Part shown: piece by piece, positions 1-7,947 of the stretch
How the letters are laid out: every line of letters begins with the position of its first letter
Position numbering within the stretch: the stretch's first letter is position 1
Origin: an uncultured Clostridium sp.
GTDB lineage: Bacteria > Bacillota > Clostridia > Lachnospirales > Lachnospiraceae
Direction: 5' to 3'
Length of the DNA stretch: 64,000 nt
Assembly (NCBI GenBank): GCA_900539185.1
Contig: UQBG01000004.1
Coordinates: 62,001 to 126,000 of the forward strand
Made by a program: the position numbers and the translations under genes
Notes under the pieces: model-generated
The model's input: only the letters and a program-made list of their open reading frames with translations
Database searches by the model: none
Told to the model about the DNA's origin: nothing

Positions 1-669
1 AATCCGTGCGGAAAGGTTTTCCGGGAAGAGGAACTGATGGCGATAGGAGAACTGGCTATAAAATATGATGCGTTTGTGGTGACAGATGAGGTCTATGAGC
101 ATCTGGTGTATGCACCGAACAGGCATGTATGTATGGCTGCTCTTCCGGGTATGTATGAGCATACGATTACCTGTAATTCACTGTCCAAAACCTATTCGAT
201 CACGGGATGGCGACTGGGGTATCTGATCGGACCGGAAACCGTTATCGAGGCAGCAAAAAAGGTTCATGACTTCCTCACAGTAGGAGCTGCGGCACCGCTT
301 CAGGAAGCAGCGGCTGTGGGCTTGCGATTCTCAGAGGAGTATTATAAAAGACTACTTGCAATCTATACGGAGAAGAGAGACTATTTTCTGAACGGTCTGG
401 ATCGGATTGGTTTAAAACACAATGTGCCACAGGGAACCTACTTTATACTGATTGATATTTCCGAGTTTCTGGAACAGCCACAGTTTCAGGGATATACAGA
501 TCTGGAATTCTGTGAATGGATGATAAAAAATATAGGAGTGGCGGCTGTTCCGGGATCCAGCTTCTTCAAAGAAGATGTGAATAACCTGATCCGGTTACAT
601 TTTGCACGAAAGAAAGAAACGCTGGATGAAGCACTGCGTCGGCTGGAAAAGCTAAAAACAGTCCAGTAG
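1..669 (+). CDS. Class I/II aminotransferase, C-terminal part (partial)
   Basis: The reading frame is open from the first base (NPCGKVF, a motif of the fold-type I PLP aminotransferases) to a stop at 669, so the 5' end lies outside the window. The PLP-binding lysine is visible in SLSKTYSITGWRLGY, followed by the usual C-terminal small domain ending in RLHFARKKETLDEALRRL. Family members transfer amino groups between an amino acid and a 2-oxoacid, with aspartate-type or aromatic substrates being common. The exact substrate cannot be read from this fragment. The next gene starts 133 bases downstream with its own ribosome binding site. Confidence 0.9.
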   Translation, partial: NPCGKVFREEELMAIGELAIKYDAFVVTDEVYEHLVYAPNRHVCMAALPGMYEHTITCNSLSKTYSITGWRLGYLIGPETVIEAAKKVHDFLTVGAAAPLQEAAAVGLRFSEEYYKRLLAIYTEKRDYFLNGLDRIGLKHNVPQGTYFILIDISEFLEQPQFQGYTDLEFCEWMIKNIGVAAVPGSSFFKEDVNNLIRLHFARKKETLDEALRRLEKLKTVQ

Positions 670-802
670 TATGTCGGCAAAGTTCCGAATATATTCATCA
701 GCGTTACTTTTTTTCTCAAAAGTGCAGTATGTCTTTTGGAAAGAGTGACCATTATGAACCATTGAAGCCACAATAGTAACGCAAAAGGAAAGGAGACGCA
801 CA

Positions 803-1429
803 ATGAATAAATGTTATCCACGTCCGCACGACAAACAGATCATTTACTTAAAGGATGTCATTACCGGACCGAATATCGAGGTTGGCGATTATACGATATA
901 CAATGATTTTGTACATGATCCGCGCGATTTTGAGAAAAACAATGTGCTTTACCACTATCCGGTCAATGGTGACAAACTGGTTATCGGCAAGTTTTGTTCG
1001 ATTGCCTGTGGAGTAAAATTCCTGTTCACAAGCGGAAATCATTCTCTGAAATCACTGTCAACATATACTTTTCCGATCTTCTTTGATGAGTGGGGACTGG
1101 ATGCGAAAAACATTCGCGATGCATGGGATAACAAAGGGGATATCATTATCGGCAATGATGTCTGGATCGGCTATGAGGCTGTGATTCTGTCGGGTGTAAA
1201 AATAGGGGATGGTGCAATCATCGGGACTCGTTCGGTTGTTACAAAGGATGTGCCGCCCTATACCATTGTCGGGGGTGTTCCGGCAAAAACCATCCGCAAG
1301 CGGTTTGAGGACGCCACGATAGAGAAGTTGGAAGCTCTGCGCTGGTGGGATTGGGAGGAAGAAAAAATCAAACGCAGTATCCCTGCTATCCAGTCCGGCG
1401 ATATTACAGCGTTAGAGAACCGGCAGTGA
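803..1429 (+). CDS. Vat-family xenobiotic O-acetyltransferase (left-handed beta helix)
   Basis: The 208-residue protein carries hexapeptide repeats (VIGKFCSIACGVKF, IIIGNDVWIGYEAVILSGVKIGDGA) and the insertion loop with GNHSL, where Vat and CatB enzymes place the catalytic histidine. Motifs LYHYPVNGDKLVIGKFCSI and the WWDW near the C-terminus resemble streptogramin A acetyltransferases closely. The family moves an acetyl group from acetyl-CoA to a hydroxyl of streptogramin A or chloramphenicol. Chromosomal relatives often have unknown substrates, so resistance is an inference. The gene is followed by an HxlR regulator, a GNAT acetyltransferase and a MATE pump, which suits a drug-response cluster. 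The start is supported by AAAGGAGA just upstream. Confidence 0.85.
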   Translation: MNKCYPRPHDKQIIYLKDVITGPNIEVGDYTIYNDFVHDPRDFEKNNVLYHYPVNGDKLVIGKFCSIACGVKFLFTSGNHSLKSLSTYTFPIFFDEWGLDAKNIRDAWDNKGDIIIGNDVWIGYEAVILSGVKIGDGAIIGTRSVVTKDVPPYTIVGGVPAKTIRKRFEDATIEKLEALRWWDWEEEKIKRSIPAIQSGDITALENRQ

Positions 1430-1555
1430 AGTTAAAAAGAAACTGGCTTTTCCGGAACACTAAACGTAGAGATACTAATAAATTTCATAGTAACTTCAAA
1501 AAAGATTGCCTTTAAGCTATAATGAAACCAATAAATAGTTTGAAGGTGATTTTTT

Positions 1556-1939
1556 ATGGCGAAATATAAGAAAAAGCTAGAGGACGATATACGCTGCCCG
1601 CTGGAATATGGTCTGACAATCTTTGGCGGAAAATGGAAGTCTCGTATCATATGTGTACTGTCTGCAAATAAAAAACTGCGCTATAGTGAGATTCGGAAAG
1701 AGATGTATAACATCACCGATGCGGTTTTAGCGGCGACATTAAAGGACTTGATAGAAGACGGAATCATTGATAGAATGTCATATAATGAGATTCCGCCCAG
1801 AGTGGAATATGCACTGACTGAAAAAGGAGAATCGGTGGTGCCTATTTTGCAGAGCATTTGTGAATGGTCAGACATTTTTTTCAAAGAGGATGGAGAAAAT
1901 GAAATGGTGCAGTGTCAGAAATGTGATCATCGTAGATAA
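1556..1939 (+). CDS. HxlR-family winged-helix transcriptional regulator
   Basis: The 127-residue protein has the HxlR hallmarks: CPLEYGLTIFGGKWKSRIICVL near the N-terminus, then LRYSEIRKEM and ITDAVLAATLKDLIEDGII (recognition helix region), and the wing IPPRVEYALTEKGES. HxlR proteins are small dimeric DNA-binding regulators, often responding to electrophiles or oxidants through an N-terminal cysteine; a cysteine is present in RCPLEYG. A GAAGGTGATT ribosome site precedes the ATG. The GNAT gene starts 9 bases after its stop, so the two are co-transcribed. It may control the Vat-like gene upstream or the MATE gene downstream. Confidence 0.9.
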   Translation: MAKYKKKLEDDIRCPLEYGLTIFGGKWKSRIICVLSANKKLRYSEIRKEMYNITDAVLAATLKDLIEDGIIDRMSYNEIPPRVEYALTEKGESVVPILQSICEWSDIFFKEDGENEMVQCQKCDHRR

Positions 1940-1948
1940 GGAAAAATT

Positions 1949-2356
1949 ATGTTCAGATATACAGAGGAAAAGATATTTACACAGGAACAGGTACAGCAGC
2001 TGTTTTTATCCGTTAACTGGATTTCCGGTAATTATCCGGAACGGTTGTATAAGGCGCTTATGCATTCATCGACAGTACTTACTGTTTGGGATGGTGAAAC
2101 GCTGGTTGGGCTTGCAAGAGTGCTGGATGATACTGAGATGTTGGCGCAGATACATTATGTGCTTGTACGACCGGATTATCAGGGAAAGGGAATTGCCGGC
2201 AAAATGATTGAATATATAAAAGAGAAATATAAGAATTTTCTGTATATTGAGGGGATGCCGGAGGATAAAAACAACGTACCGTTTTATGAGAAGCATGGAT
2301 TCTCCGTCATGGAGCATGGTGCTGCAATTCAGATTTGTAATCTGGATAATCAGTAA
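1949..2356 (+). CDS. GNAT-family N-acetyltransferase
   Basis: The 135-residue protein has the GNAT acetyl-CoA binding motif A, seen as VRPDYQGKGIAGKMIEYIKEKY (R/Q-x-x-G-x-G/A pattern), and the C-terminal VPFYEKHGFSVME typical of the fold. The preceding segment ETLVGLARVLDDTEMLAQIHYVLV forms the usual central strands. The family acetylates primary amines of small molecules or proteins using acetyl-CoA; the substrate is not evident. It is translated right after the HxlR gene (9-base gap) and is probably in the same mRNA. Confidence 0.88.
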   Translation: MFRYTEEKIFTQEQVQQLFLSVNWISGNYPERLYKALMHSSTVLTVWDGETLVGLARVLDDTEMLAQIHYVLVRPDYQGKGIAGKMIEYIKEKYKNFLYIEGMPEDKNNVPFYEKHGFSVMEHGAAIQICNLDNQ

Positions 2357-2398
2357 TATAATAATTAGGTTACGAAAATAGAAACAGCTTTTTGGGGC

Positions 2399-2427
2399 TT
2401 GACTTTTTAAAAAACGAAAAATATAAT
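2399..2427 (+). promoter_or_regulatory. Promoter of the first MATE gene
   Basis: TTGACT at 2399-2404 and TATAAT at 2422-2427 are separated by 17 bases, a near-consensus housekeeping sigma promoter. Transcription would begin just before the hairpin at 2437. Confidence 0.75.
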
Positions 2428-2436
2428 AATTTACGA

Positions 2437-2482
2437 ACGAGTAGCAAACTAGCGTAAATCCAGTTTTGCTACTCGTTTTTTT
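2437..2482 (+). terminator. Intrinsic terminator inside the leader of the first MATE gene (attenuator)
   Basis: ACGAGTAGCAAA (2437-2448) pairs perfectly with TTTGCTACTCGT (2465-2476) and is followed by seven T. It lies downstream of its own promoter and only about 10 bases before the MATE ribosome binding site (AAGGAGG, 2490-2496), so the pump gene can be expressed only by read-through or anti-termination, unless another start site exists. Confidence 0.82.
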
Positions 2483-2508
2483 ATGCAAAAAAGGAGGATT
2501 CAGTTAAA

Positions 2509-3870
2509 ATGGCAGAAAGCAATAAAATGAAGGAAATGCCGGTAAATAAGCTCATGGTGCAGATGGGAATACCTATGATCCTATCTATGGCATTACAGGC
2601 GGTCTATAATATCGTAGACAGTGCCTTTGTCGGAAATATGAAAGTGGGAAGCGAGGCTGCGCTGAATGCACTTACACTGGTATTTCCGGTTCAGATGCTG
2701 ATGGTGGCAGTTGGAATCGGTACCGGTGTGGGAACCAATGCACTTCTTGCGAGGACACTCGGAGAGGGGGATCATAAACGGGCGGCAAAGGTTGCCGGAA
2801 ACAGTCTGTTCTTAGGTGTGATTATTTATATGGTATGTCTGCTTTTTGGTGTTTTTGGAGTGAAAGCATACATTTCATCGCAGACAGTAGATCCGGAAGT
2901 GATTTCGATGGGGACAAATTATCTTAGAATATGTTGTATTCTCTCATTTGGAATCATCTTCTTTTCGTTGTTTGAAAAGCTGCTGCAGGCAACTGGGCGT
3001 TCCCTTTATTCTACCATCGGACAGATTGTGGGAGCTGTGATAAATATCATTCTGGATCCGATCATGATCTATGGGCTCGGTCCTGTTCCGGAAATGGGAG
3101 TGGAGGGTGCTGCTTATGCCACGGTAATTGGTCAGATCGTGTCAGCAGTAGTATTACTCATGTTCCATCTGAAGCTGAATAGGGAGTTTGAACATGGAGG
3201 AAAGTACATAAAACCAAGTGGTGAAATTATAAAGAAAATCTATTCCATTGGTCTGCCTGCAATCATTGCACAGGCACTGATGTCTATCATGGTGTATGTT
3301 ATGAATCTTATTCTGAAGTTCAGCCCGGCGGCACAGACGGCATATGGATTGTTCTACAAGGTGCAGCAGTTTGTATTATTTCTGGCGTTCGGCCTGAGAG
3401 ATGCAATCACGCCAATCATAGCGTTTGCATACGGCATGGGAAGCAAAAAGCGGATAAAAGATGGAATCCGATACGGACTGCTCTATACAGCGGTACTGAT
3501 GATTTTGGGAATTCTGATTACAGAATTATTCCCGGATGCCTTTGCAACATTGTTTAATGCAGGGCAGTCCAGAGTGTATTTCATTGGAGCGATGAGGATT
3601 ATTTCAATTAGTTTTATTTTCGCGGGAATCAATGTGGCATATCAGGGTGTCTATCAGGCATTGGATGGAGGACTCGAATCGCTGGTGATTTCCCTGCTCC
3701 GGCAACTTGTACTCATATTGCCGCTGGCGGGAATCTTCTCCGTCTTTGTAAGGAATGGTCAGAGCAGTGTCTCCCTGATCTGGTGGGCATTTCCGATAAC
3801 GGAAATGATCGCCTGTCTGGTAGGATATGTATTCCTAAAGAGAATCCGAAAGACCAGAGTGGAATGTTAA
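2509..3870 (+). CDS. MATE-family multidrug/cation antiporter
   Basis: The 453-residue, very hydrophobic protein opens with NKLMVQMGIPMILSMALQAVYNIVDSAFVG, the first-helix signature of the DinF/NorM-type MATE family, and contains about 12 membrane segments in two homologous halves (second half from IIKKIYSIGLPAIIAQALM). MATE pumps export cationic or other drugs in exchange for sodium or protons. The ATG has a good AAGGAGG site. Expression appears to be gated by the intrinsic terminator just upstream, and an HxlR regulator gene sits 5' of it. The protein is full length. Confidence 0.93.
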   Translation: MAESNKMKEMPVNKLMVQMGIPMILSMALQAVYNIVDSAFVGNMKVGSEAALNALTLVFPVQMLMVAVGIGTGVGTNALLARTLGEGDHKRAAKVAGNSLFLGVIIYMVCLLFGVFGVKAYISSQTVDPEVISMGTNYLRICCILSFGIIFFSLFEKLLQATGRSLYSTIGQIVGAVINIILDPIMIYGLGPVPEMGVEGAAYATVIGQIVSAVVLLMFHLKLNREFEHGGKYIKPSGEIIKKIYSIGLPAIIAQALMSIMVYVMNLILKFSPAAQTAYGLFYKVQQFVLFLAFGLRDAITPIIAFAYGMGSKKRIKDGIRYGLLYTAVLMILGILITELFPDAFATLFNAGQSRVYFIGAMRIISISFIFAGINVAYQGVYQALDGGLESLVISLLRQLVLILPLAGIFSVFVRNGQSSVSLIWWAFPITEMIACLVGYVFLKRIRKTRVEC

Positions 3871-3879
3871 ATAAACTCC

Positions 3880-3978
3880 TCATTGAAAAAGAGTGGTATG
3901 ATAGTGTTCTTCTAAGAAATGAATGTGTTGGGATACCGCCGGTTGTGTGATGTTTAGCTGTTTGGCGGCGATCGGACT
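3880..3978 (-). pseudogene. Remnant of a LysR-family regulator (helix-turn-helix piece)
   Basis: On the minus strand the frame reads SPIAAKQLNITQPAVSQHIH...LEEHYHTTLFQ and then a stop at 3880-3882. This is the recognition-helix region of a LysR regulator (usual form AAKxLxxTQPAVSxxIxxLE). The first helix and the whole effector domain are missing. It directly abuts and partly overlaps the YeiH tail on the other strand. It cannot give a functional protein. Confidence 0.8.
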
Positions 3979-4099
3979 AAACAGTAATGTGATACAGCTT
4001 ATAAAAACAGGTGGAAAGCCAATGATCGTGGGAGCTTCCTGCTGGTGCGGTATTACGATAGTAAGTCTTATTATGCAGCATGTAATGAAGATCTGGTAA
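3953..4099 (+). pseudogene. Remnant of a YeiH-family (UPF0324) membrane protein, C-terminal 48 residues
   Basis: The plus-strand frame reads FSCLAAIGLNSN, LIKTGGKPMIVGASCWCG and TIVSLIMQHVMKIW before TAA. This matches the last two segments of YeiH-type putative sulfate exporters (AAIGLxTxxxxLIKTGGKPxxxGxxCW). About 85% of such a gene is missing upstream. YeiH genes are often next to a LysR regulator, and a LysR fragment lies immediately to the left on the opposite strand, so this is the other half of a deletion scar. Confidence 0.75.
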
Positions 4100-4126
4100 T
4101 CTTTTTCATTTTGTGGTATAATATAA

Positions 4127-4204
4127 CAAAATGTTGATACGGCATACATTTTAATAATACAAAATGTTGATTGATTGTACATTTTGAATATGCAAAATGT
4201 TGAT
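4127..4204 (+). repeat. 33-bp tandem repeats in the leader of the DUF4143 ATPase gene
   Basis: The 12-mer CAAAATGTTGAT occurs at 4127-4138, 4160-4171 and 4193-4204, spaced exactly 33 bases. A second conserved element, CATTTT, falls at the same offset in the first two units. A TATAAT at 4117-4122 sits just upstream and the ribosome binding site GAGGTG (4206-4211) just downstream, so the repeats occupy the 5' untranslated region or operator. Confidence 0.8.
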
Positions 4205-4216
4205 ATGAGGTGTATT

Positions 4217-5527
4217 ATGCTAAAAAGAAAGGTTACAGCTTTTATTGAAAACTGGGTTAATACAAAGGATAAAAAATGTCTTGTTGTTCAGGGAGCCAGA
4301 CAAACGGGAAAAACATATATAATAGAACGTTTTGCAGAAGAGCACTACGAGGAGCTTGTTGAAATCAACTTTAAGCAGATACCTTCTGCAATGGATATTT
4401 TCGCCGGAGATCTTACGGTAGACAATATGGTGATGGCTATGCGTTTCCGTTTCCCGGAAAAGAAAATTATTCCCGGAAAAACTTTGATTTTTCTGGATGA
4501 GATTCAGGAATGTCAGGAAGCAATAACATCCCTTAAGTTTTGGGCCATAGACAATCGGTATGATGTTATTACATCAGGATCACTTCTTGGAATTGACTAT
4601 AAACGTGCATCTTCCTATCCTATTGGATATGTTGATTATCTGAGAATGTATGGGATAGATTTCGAAGAATTTCTTTGGGGAATGGGGATTTCTGAGAATA
4701 TGATAGGAAATCTTTGCAGTTATCTGCATTCAAAGACTGTGATACCTGAGGCAATTAATTCTCAGATGCTTAGTTATTATCGGCAGTATATTGCAATAGG
4801 TGGTATGCCGGAGGCGGTACAGAAATATATAGATACAAGGGATTTCCGAGAGGTCGACAAGATTCAGCGGAGTCTTTTGCAAGGCTATCAATATGATATA
4901 GCACACTATGCAACTGCCGAAGAAAAGGTAAAAGCCGAGAAATGTTATCTTTCGCTTGCAAAGCAGTTGCTGGATAAAGAGAATCATAAGTTCCAGTATA
5001 AAGAAGTTGAGTATGGCGGAAGAGCACAAAAATATTATTCAAGTATCGAATGGCTGCTTCGTGCAGATATGGTACATTTAAGCAAGCTTGTGACAGATGT
5101 TAGATTTGATTTGGATGATTATTCAAGAGATGACTTTTTTAGAGCGTACACAACGGATTTATCCCTTCTGATGGCGATGAAAGATTTCTCGATAAAGCAA
5201 CATATTATAGAAAATACATTAGCGGGAAATTCAAAGGGAGGTATATATGAATGTGCAATAGCAGATGCTCTTTATAAGAAAGGCTATCAGTTATATTTCT
5301 ATAAAAATGAGACCACAAGAAGAGAAATTGATATTATTATCCAAATGGATGGAGTCGTGATTCCGATCGAAGTTAAAAGCGGAAATACACGGGCAAATTC
5401 TTTGAAAGCACTTTTGAAGAATAATAGAAATATTTCGTGCGGATATAAGTTTATTGATGGCAATATAGGTGTGAATGAAGATGGTATAATTACGTTGCCG
5501 TTGTATATGATTGCGTTTGCCTTTTAA
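4217..5527 (+). CDS. AAA-type ATPase with DUF4143 C-terminal domain
   Basis: The 436-residue protein has a Walker A motif GARQTGKTYII near the N-terminus, Walker B LIFLDEIQE, and SGSLLGI as sensor-like segment. The C-terminal half holds the DUF4143 nuclease-like fold region: REIDIIIQMDGVVIPIEVKSG shows the (E)xD...ExK pattern of restriction-like nucleases. These stand-alone ATPases are widespread and often variable between strains, and their role is unknown. I chose the ATG at 4217 because GAGGTG sits 5 bases before it; an upstream in-frame ATG at 4175 lies inside the 33-bp repeats and lacks a ribosome site. Codon use is more A/T-rich than in neighbouring genes, suggesting acquisition. Confidence 0.85.
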   Translation: MLKRKVTAFIENWVNTKDKKCLVVQGARQTGKTYIIERFAEEHYEELVEINFKQIPSAMDIFAGDLTVDNMVMAMRFRFPEKKIIPGKTLIFLDEIQECQEAITSLKFWAIDNRYDVITSGSLLGIDYKRASSYPIGYVDYLRMYGIDFEEFLWGMGISENMIGNLCSYLHSKTVIPEAINSQMLSYYRQYIAIGGMPEAVQKYIDTRDFREVDKIQRSLLQGYQYDIAHYATAEEKVKAEKCYLSLAKQLLDKENHKFQYKEVEYGGRAQKYYSSIEWLLRADMVHLSKLVTDVRFDLDDYSRDDFFRAYTTDLSLLMAMKDFSIKQHIIENTLAGNSKGGIYECAIADALYKKGYQLYFYKNETTRREIDIIIQMDGVVIPIEVKSGNTRANSLKALLKNNRNISCGYKFIDGNIGVNEDGIITLPLYMIAFAF

Positions 5528-5709
5528 ATTGCAATGACAAGCTGCATACAGTTTATCCCTCTCTCAGTGACGGCATAGCACGGGTTGTTCGGATGGATTA
5601 GAAGTTCTACAGTTGTTCCAGTCTGGAACTTCCGGTTCTCAGCATCCGAATAACCTGTGCTGATGCACGCCTTAATTTCTCTTCCAATAAACGGAATATG
5701 AATTGTCAC
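5524..5709 (-). pseudogene. Possible remnant of a DUF3592-like protein
   Basis: A 61-codon minus-strand frame reads FIGREIKACISTGYSDAE, then TGTTVELLIHPNNPCYAVTE. The last segment resembles the end of DUF3592 domains (VxVxYxPxNPxxAV). It overlaps the 3' end of the lipoprotein gene in another frame, has no ribosome binding site, and lacks the membrane segment expected for the family. I read it as a gene fragment, but it may be non-coding. Confidence 0.35.
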
Positions 5710-6202
5710 CCCGTATATTCATAATGATCTCACCATCTGAAAGGGTCATATGGATATCATGCTGAAGATTACCGATATCACTGATATAGGTTCCGGTTAT
5801 TTCTCCGTTTTCATTTACATAGGTTCCGATTCCACCATTTCCTATACCCAGGTACCATGAGAAGTTACTGTCATCATTAAATGTGAGGGTACTGTCAACC
5901 ATATGGATGCCGGATCCAAATTCTGTGTTTAATGGAGTCTCATTATTTGCATCCGTCATATCCCAGTCGAGTACCCAGTCGCCGATGATGTCATTTGTCG
6001 GCTGCTGTTCATCTGCCGGCGCTTCGGTAGTTGTGGTAGCGGCTTCCGTTGTGGTTGTTGTATCATTCTGATTTGTTTCCGTTTCTGTAATGAGTGTATC
6101 TTGAACGGAGTCTTTTGCCTGCTCCTTAGAAGAACATCCGGTCAGACTCAGGGTTGTGCTGAGCATACTGATACATAAAACTGCTATAATTTTACGTTTC
6201 AT
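5672..6202 (-). CDS. Small secreted lipoprotein with Thr/Glu-rich linker
   Basis: The 176-residue protein has a lipoprotein signal peptide ending in the lipobox LTGC (Cys at residue 23), a low-complexity linker rich in Thr, Glu and Ala (about residues 38-70), and a C-terminal domain starting IIGDWVLDWDMTDANN, with TLTFNDDSNFSWYLG and GTYVNENGEITGTYI. The domain resembles lipocalin-like beta-barrel lipoproteins (IxGxWxL, fluctuating beta strands), which is an inference. It is expected to be anchored in the outer face of the membrane. Start: AGGTG lies before the ATG at 6202. It is transcribed alone and no partner is evident. Confidence 0.75.
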   Translation of the reverse strand: MKRKIIAVLCISMLSTTLSLTGCSSKEQAKDSVQDTLITETETNQNDTTTTTEAATTTTEAPADEQQPTNDIIGDWVLDWDMTDANNETPLNTEFGSGIHMVDSTLTFNDDSNFSWYLGIGNGGIGTYVNENGEITGTYISDIGNLQHDIHMTLSDGEIIMNIRGDNSYSVYWKRN

Positions 6203-6328
6203 TTTTACACCTCATCTCATTTGTTTTATTGTATAAAATCTAACACGGAATCATCGGTTATTCAATGATTATTCTTGATTTTATAAGGAAGAGTCATTAA
6301 TATCAAATGTAACATATGGAGGACATTT

Positions 6329-7450
6329 ATGGATATAAAACCAAACTTTTATGATGAATTTCATTGCATTGCAGATCAATGCAGTATGACCTGCTGTATG
6401 CAGTGGAAAATCGCTGTAGATGAGAAGACCGTTTCAAAGTGGAAGGGGACTTCTTTGGATGGAAAAAAACTGGATGCAAGTGTCCGGAAAAATGGCAGGG
6501 AAGGAATCATAAAGCTGGATAAGCGGGGGTATTGTCCATATCTGAAGGAAGGATTGTGCAGACTTGTGACAACCTTTGGAGAAGATATGCTTTCCGAGAC
6601 CTGTCATACATTTCCGCGGGAAATCCACGAGTTTGACGATCGGAGAGAACTTTCGCTGGTGTCCTGCTGCCCGGCAGTGATTGATTTCTTACACAATAGC
6701 GATGAACTTACATTCCGGAATCTAAGAGAGAGCAGTGGGGATATATATTATATGATCCGAAATCTTATGATGGATATTGTGGGAAACAGGGAGCACGATA
6801 TTCATTCCGCTCTTTTAATGGCATTTTATATATTGCTTGATCTGTACGAAAAAGAAGAAATTACGCCGGCTGATATCGCCGAATATAATAGGCCTGATAA
6901 CCGGAGGGAGATCTATTTTGCCATACAGGATATAACAATCGCAGAAGAGGACTGTCTGAAGGAGAATAATGAACTGTGGCTGGATATTGCATATAATTAC
7001 AGAAAAGAGGGCTTGTACACCGATTATATAGAGGAGGTCTCCCGGTTAGCAGAGGATATTCTTGAAAATAATACAGACATGCATATGGATGCGTTCAAGA
7101 AAGAACTTTCTGCCTATGAGCCGCTTTTTAGGAAGTATCTTGTATCGGAGATATTTACCAATATGCTGATACCGGATTTGGATCTTGAGGCTATGGTCGT
7201 GATGTTTCAATGGATCTGTATGGAATATGCCGTTATACGGCAGGGGATTTTTCTAAAGTGGTTTAGTTGTTATAATGCTAACAATGCACGACCACTGTCC
7301 TATGATACGGTACGGGATTATATCGTTGTGATAGCGAGAATGACAGGATATGCTCAGGACGATATCTACGAATATATGGAAAACAGCTTTCAGGATATCC
7401 TGTGGGAATGGTCATATCTCTGGCTGATTATGGGCGGATTTGTTCGATGA
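6329..7450 (+). CDS. FliB/YkgJ-type cysteine-cluster protein (flagellin lysine-N-methylase family)
   Basis: The 373-residue protein has the N-terminal cysteine cluster of FliB-like proteins: CIADQCSMTCCMQW, then GYCPYLKEGLCRLV and SETCHTFPREIH. FliB methylates lysines on flagellin; the cluster is thought to bind an iron-sulfur or zinc centre, and the rest of the protein is helical. Many Lachnospiraceae carry several copies. No flagellar gene is in the window, so the target is unknown. A GGAGG precedes the ATG closely. It appears monocistronic. Confidence 0.8.
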   Translation: MDIKPNFYDEFHCIADQCSMTCCMQWKIAVDEKTVSKWKGTSLDGKKLDASVRKNGREGIIKLDKRGYCPYLKEGLCRLVTTFGEDMLSETCHTFPREIHEFDDRRELSLVSCCPAVIDFLHNSDELTFRNLRESSGDIYYMIRNLMMDIVGNREHDIHSALLMAFYILLDLYEKEEITPADIAEYNRPDNRREIYFAIQDITIAEEDCLKENNELWLDIAYNYRKEGLYTDYIEEVSRLAEDILENNTDMHMDAFKKELSAYEPLFRKYLVSEIFTNMLIPDLDLEAMVVMFQWICMEYAVIRQGIFLKWFSCYNANNARPLSYDTVRDYIVVIARMTGYAQDDIYEYMENSFQDILWEWSYLWLIMGGFVR

Positions 7451-7471
7451 TATCCCAAAGAAATAAATCGG

Positions 7472-7500
7472 TTGACATTTCAAAAATATTAATATATAAT
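7472..7500 (+). promoter_or_regulatory. Promoter of the Fur-family regulator gene
   Basis: TTGACA (7472-7477) and TATAAT (7495-7500) are separated by 17 bases, a consensus vegetative promoter driving the regulator and rubrerythrin genes. Confidence 0.85.
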
Positions 7501-7504
7501 CCTA

Positions 7505-7523
7505 ATTAAGAATCAGTCTTAAT
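7505..7523 (+). promoter_or_regulatory. PerR/Fur-type operator
   Basis: ATTAAGAATCAGTCTTAAT is a 19-bp inverted repeat (7-5-7) placed directly after the -10 box. The layout fits autorepression by the Fur-family protein encoded 12 bases downstream. Its sequence is similar in size and A/T richness to PerR boxes, but not identical to the B. subtilis consensus. Confidence 0.7.
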
Positions 7524-7534
7524 AAGGAGGAGAA

Positions 7535-7924
7535 ATGGAAAGAAGAAACACCATTCAGAAAGATCTTGTTCTTAAAACAGTGCAGGAATTAAAGCGACAT
7601 TTAACTGCTGACGAGGTGTATGAATTCATAAAGAAAGAGCATCCTACGATAGGAAGAGGAACTGTGTATAGGAATCTGAAGATTCTGGTAGAGGAAGGTG
7701 CCATACGAAAGGTAGAGGTGACGGATGGTTCGGATCGTTTCGATTTTACATTGAAGGATCATTACCATGTCAAATGTGTGAAATGCGGAGACATATTTGA
7801 TGTCGACATGGAACAGCTACCGGATCTGAAAGCGAAGATTCGTGATACACATGGAATGGAATTTTTAGGATATGACATCTTTTTTAAGGGAATCTGCCCG
7901 GCATGCAGAGCAACAGAAGGATAG
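7535..7924 (+). CDS. Fur-family regulator, probably PerR-like peroxide sensor
   Basis: The 129-residue protein has the Fur winged helix (HLTADEVYEFIKKEHPTIGRGTVYRNLKILVEEG) and the dimerisation domain with HYHVKCVKCGDIFDVD and the second zinc-binding pair CPACR. The two CxxC pairs make the structural zinc site. A PerR-like role is inferred from the neighbour: a rubrerythrin gene starts 23 bases downstream and is almost certainly in the same operon, as in the PerR regulons of clostridia. A palindrome over the transcription start suggests autoregulation. Confidence 0.88.
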   Translation: MERRNTIQKDLVLKTVQELKRHLTADEVYEFIKKEHPTIGRGTVYRNLKILVEEGAIRKVEVTDGSDRFDFTLKDHYHVKCVKCGDIFDVDMEQLPDLKAKIRDTHGMEFLGYDIFFKGICPACRATEG

Positions 7925-7947
7925 GAAAGAAAATGGAGGTAAAAGGA

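Noticed and set aside
6329..7450. Possible zinc finger or YkgJ oxidoreductase instead of a FliB-like protein
   Set aside because: Length, cysteine spacing and the CHTFPREIH motif fit the FliB family better; a short YkgJ protein would be about 100-250 residues.
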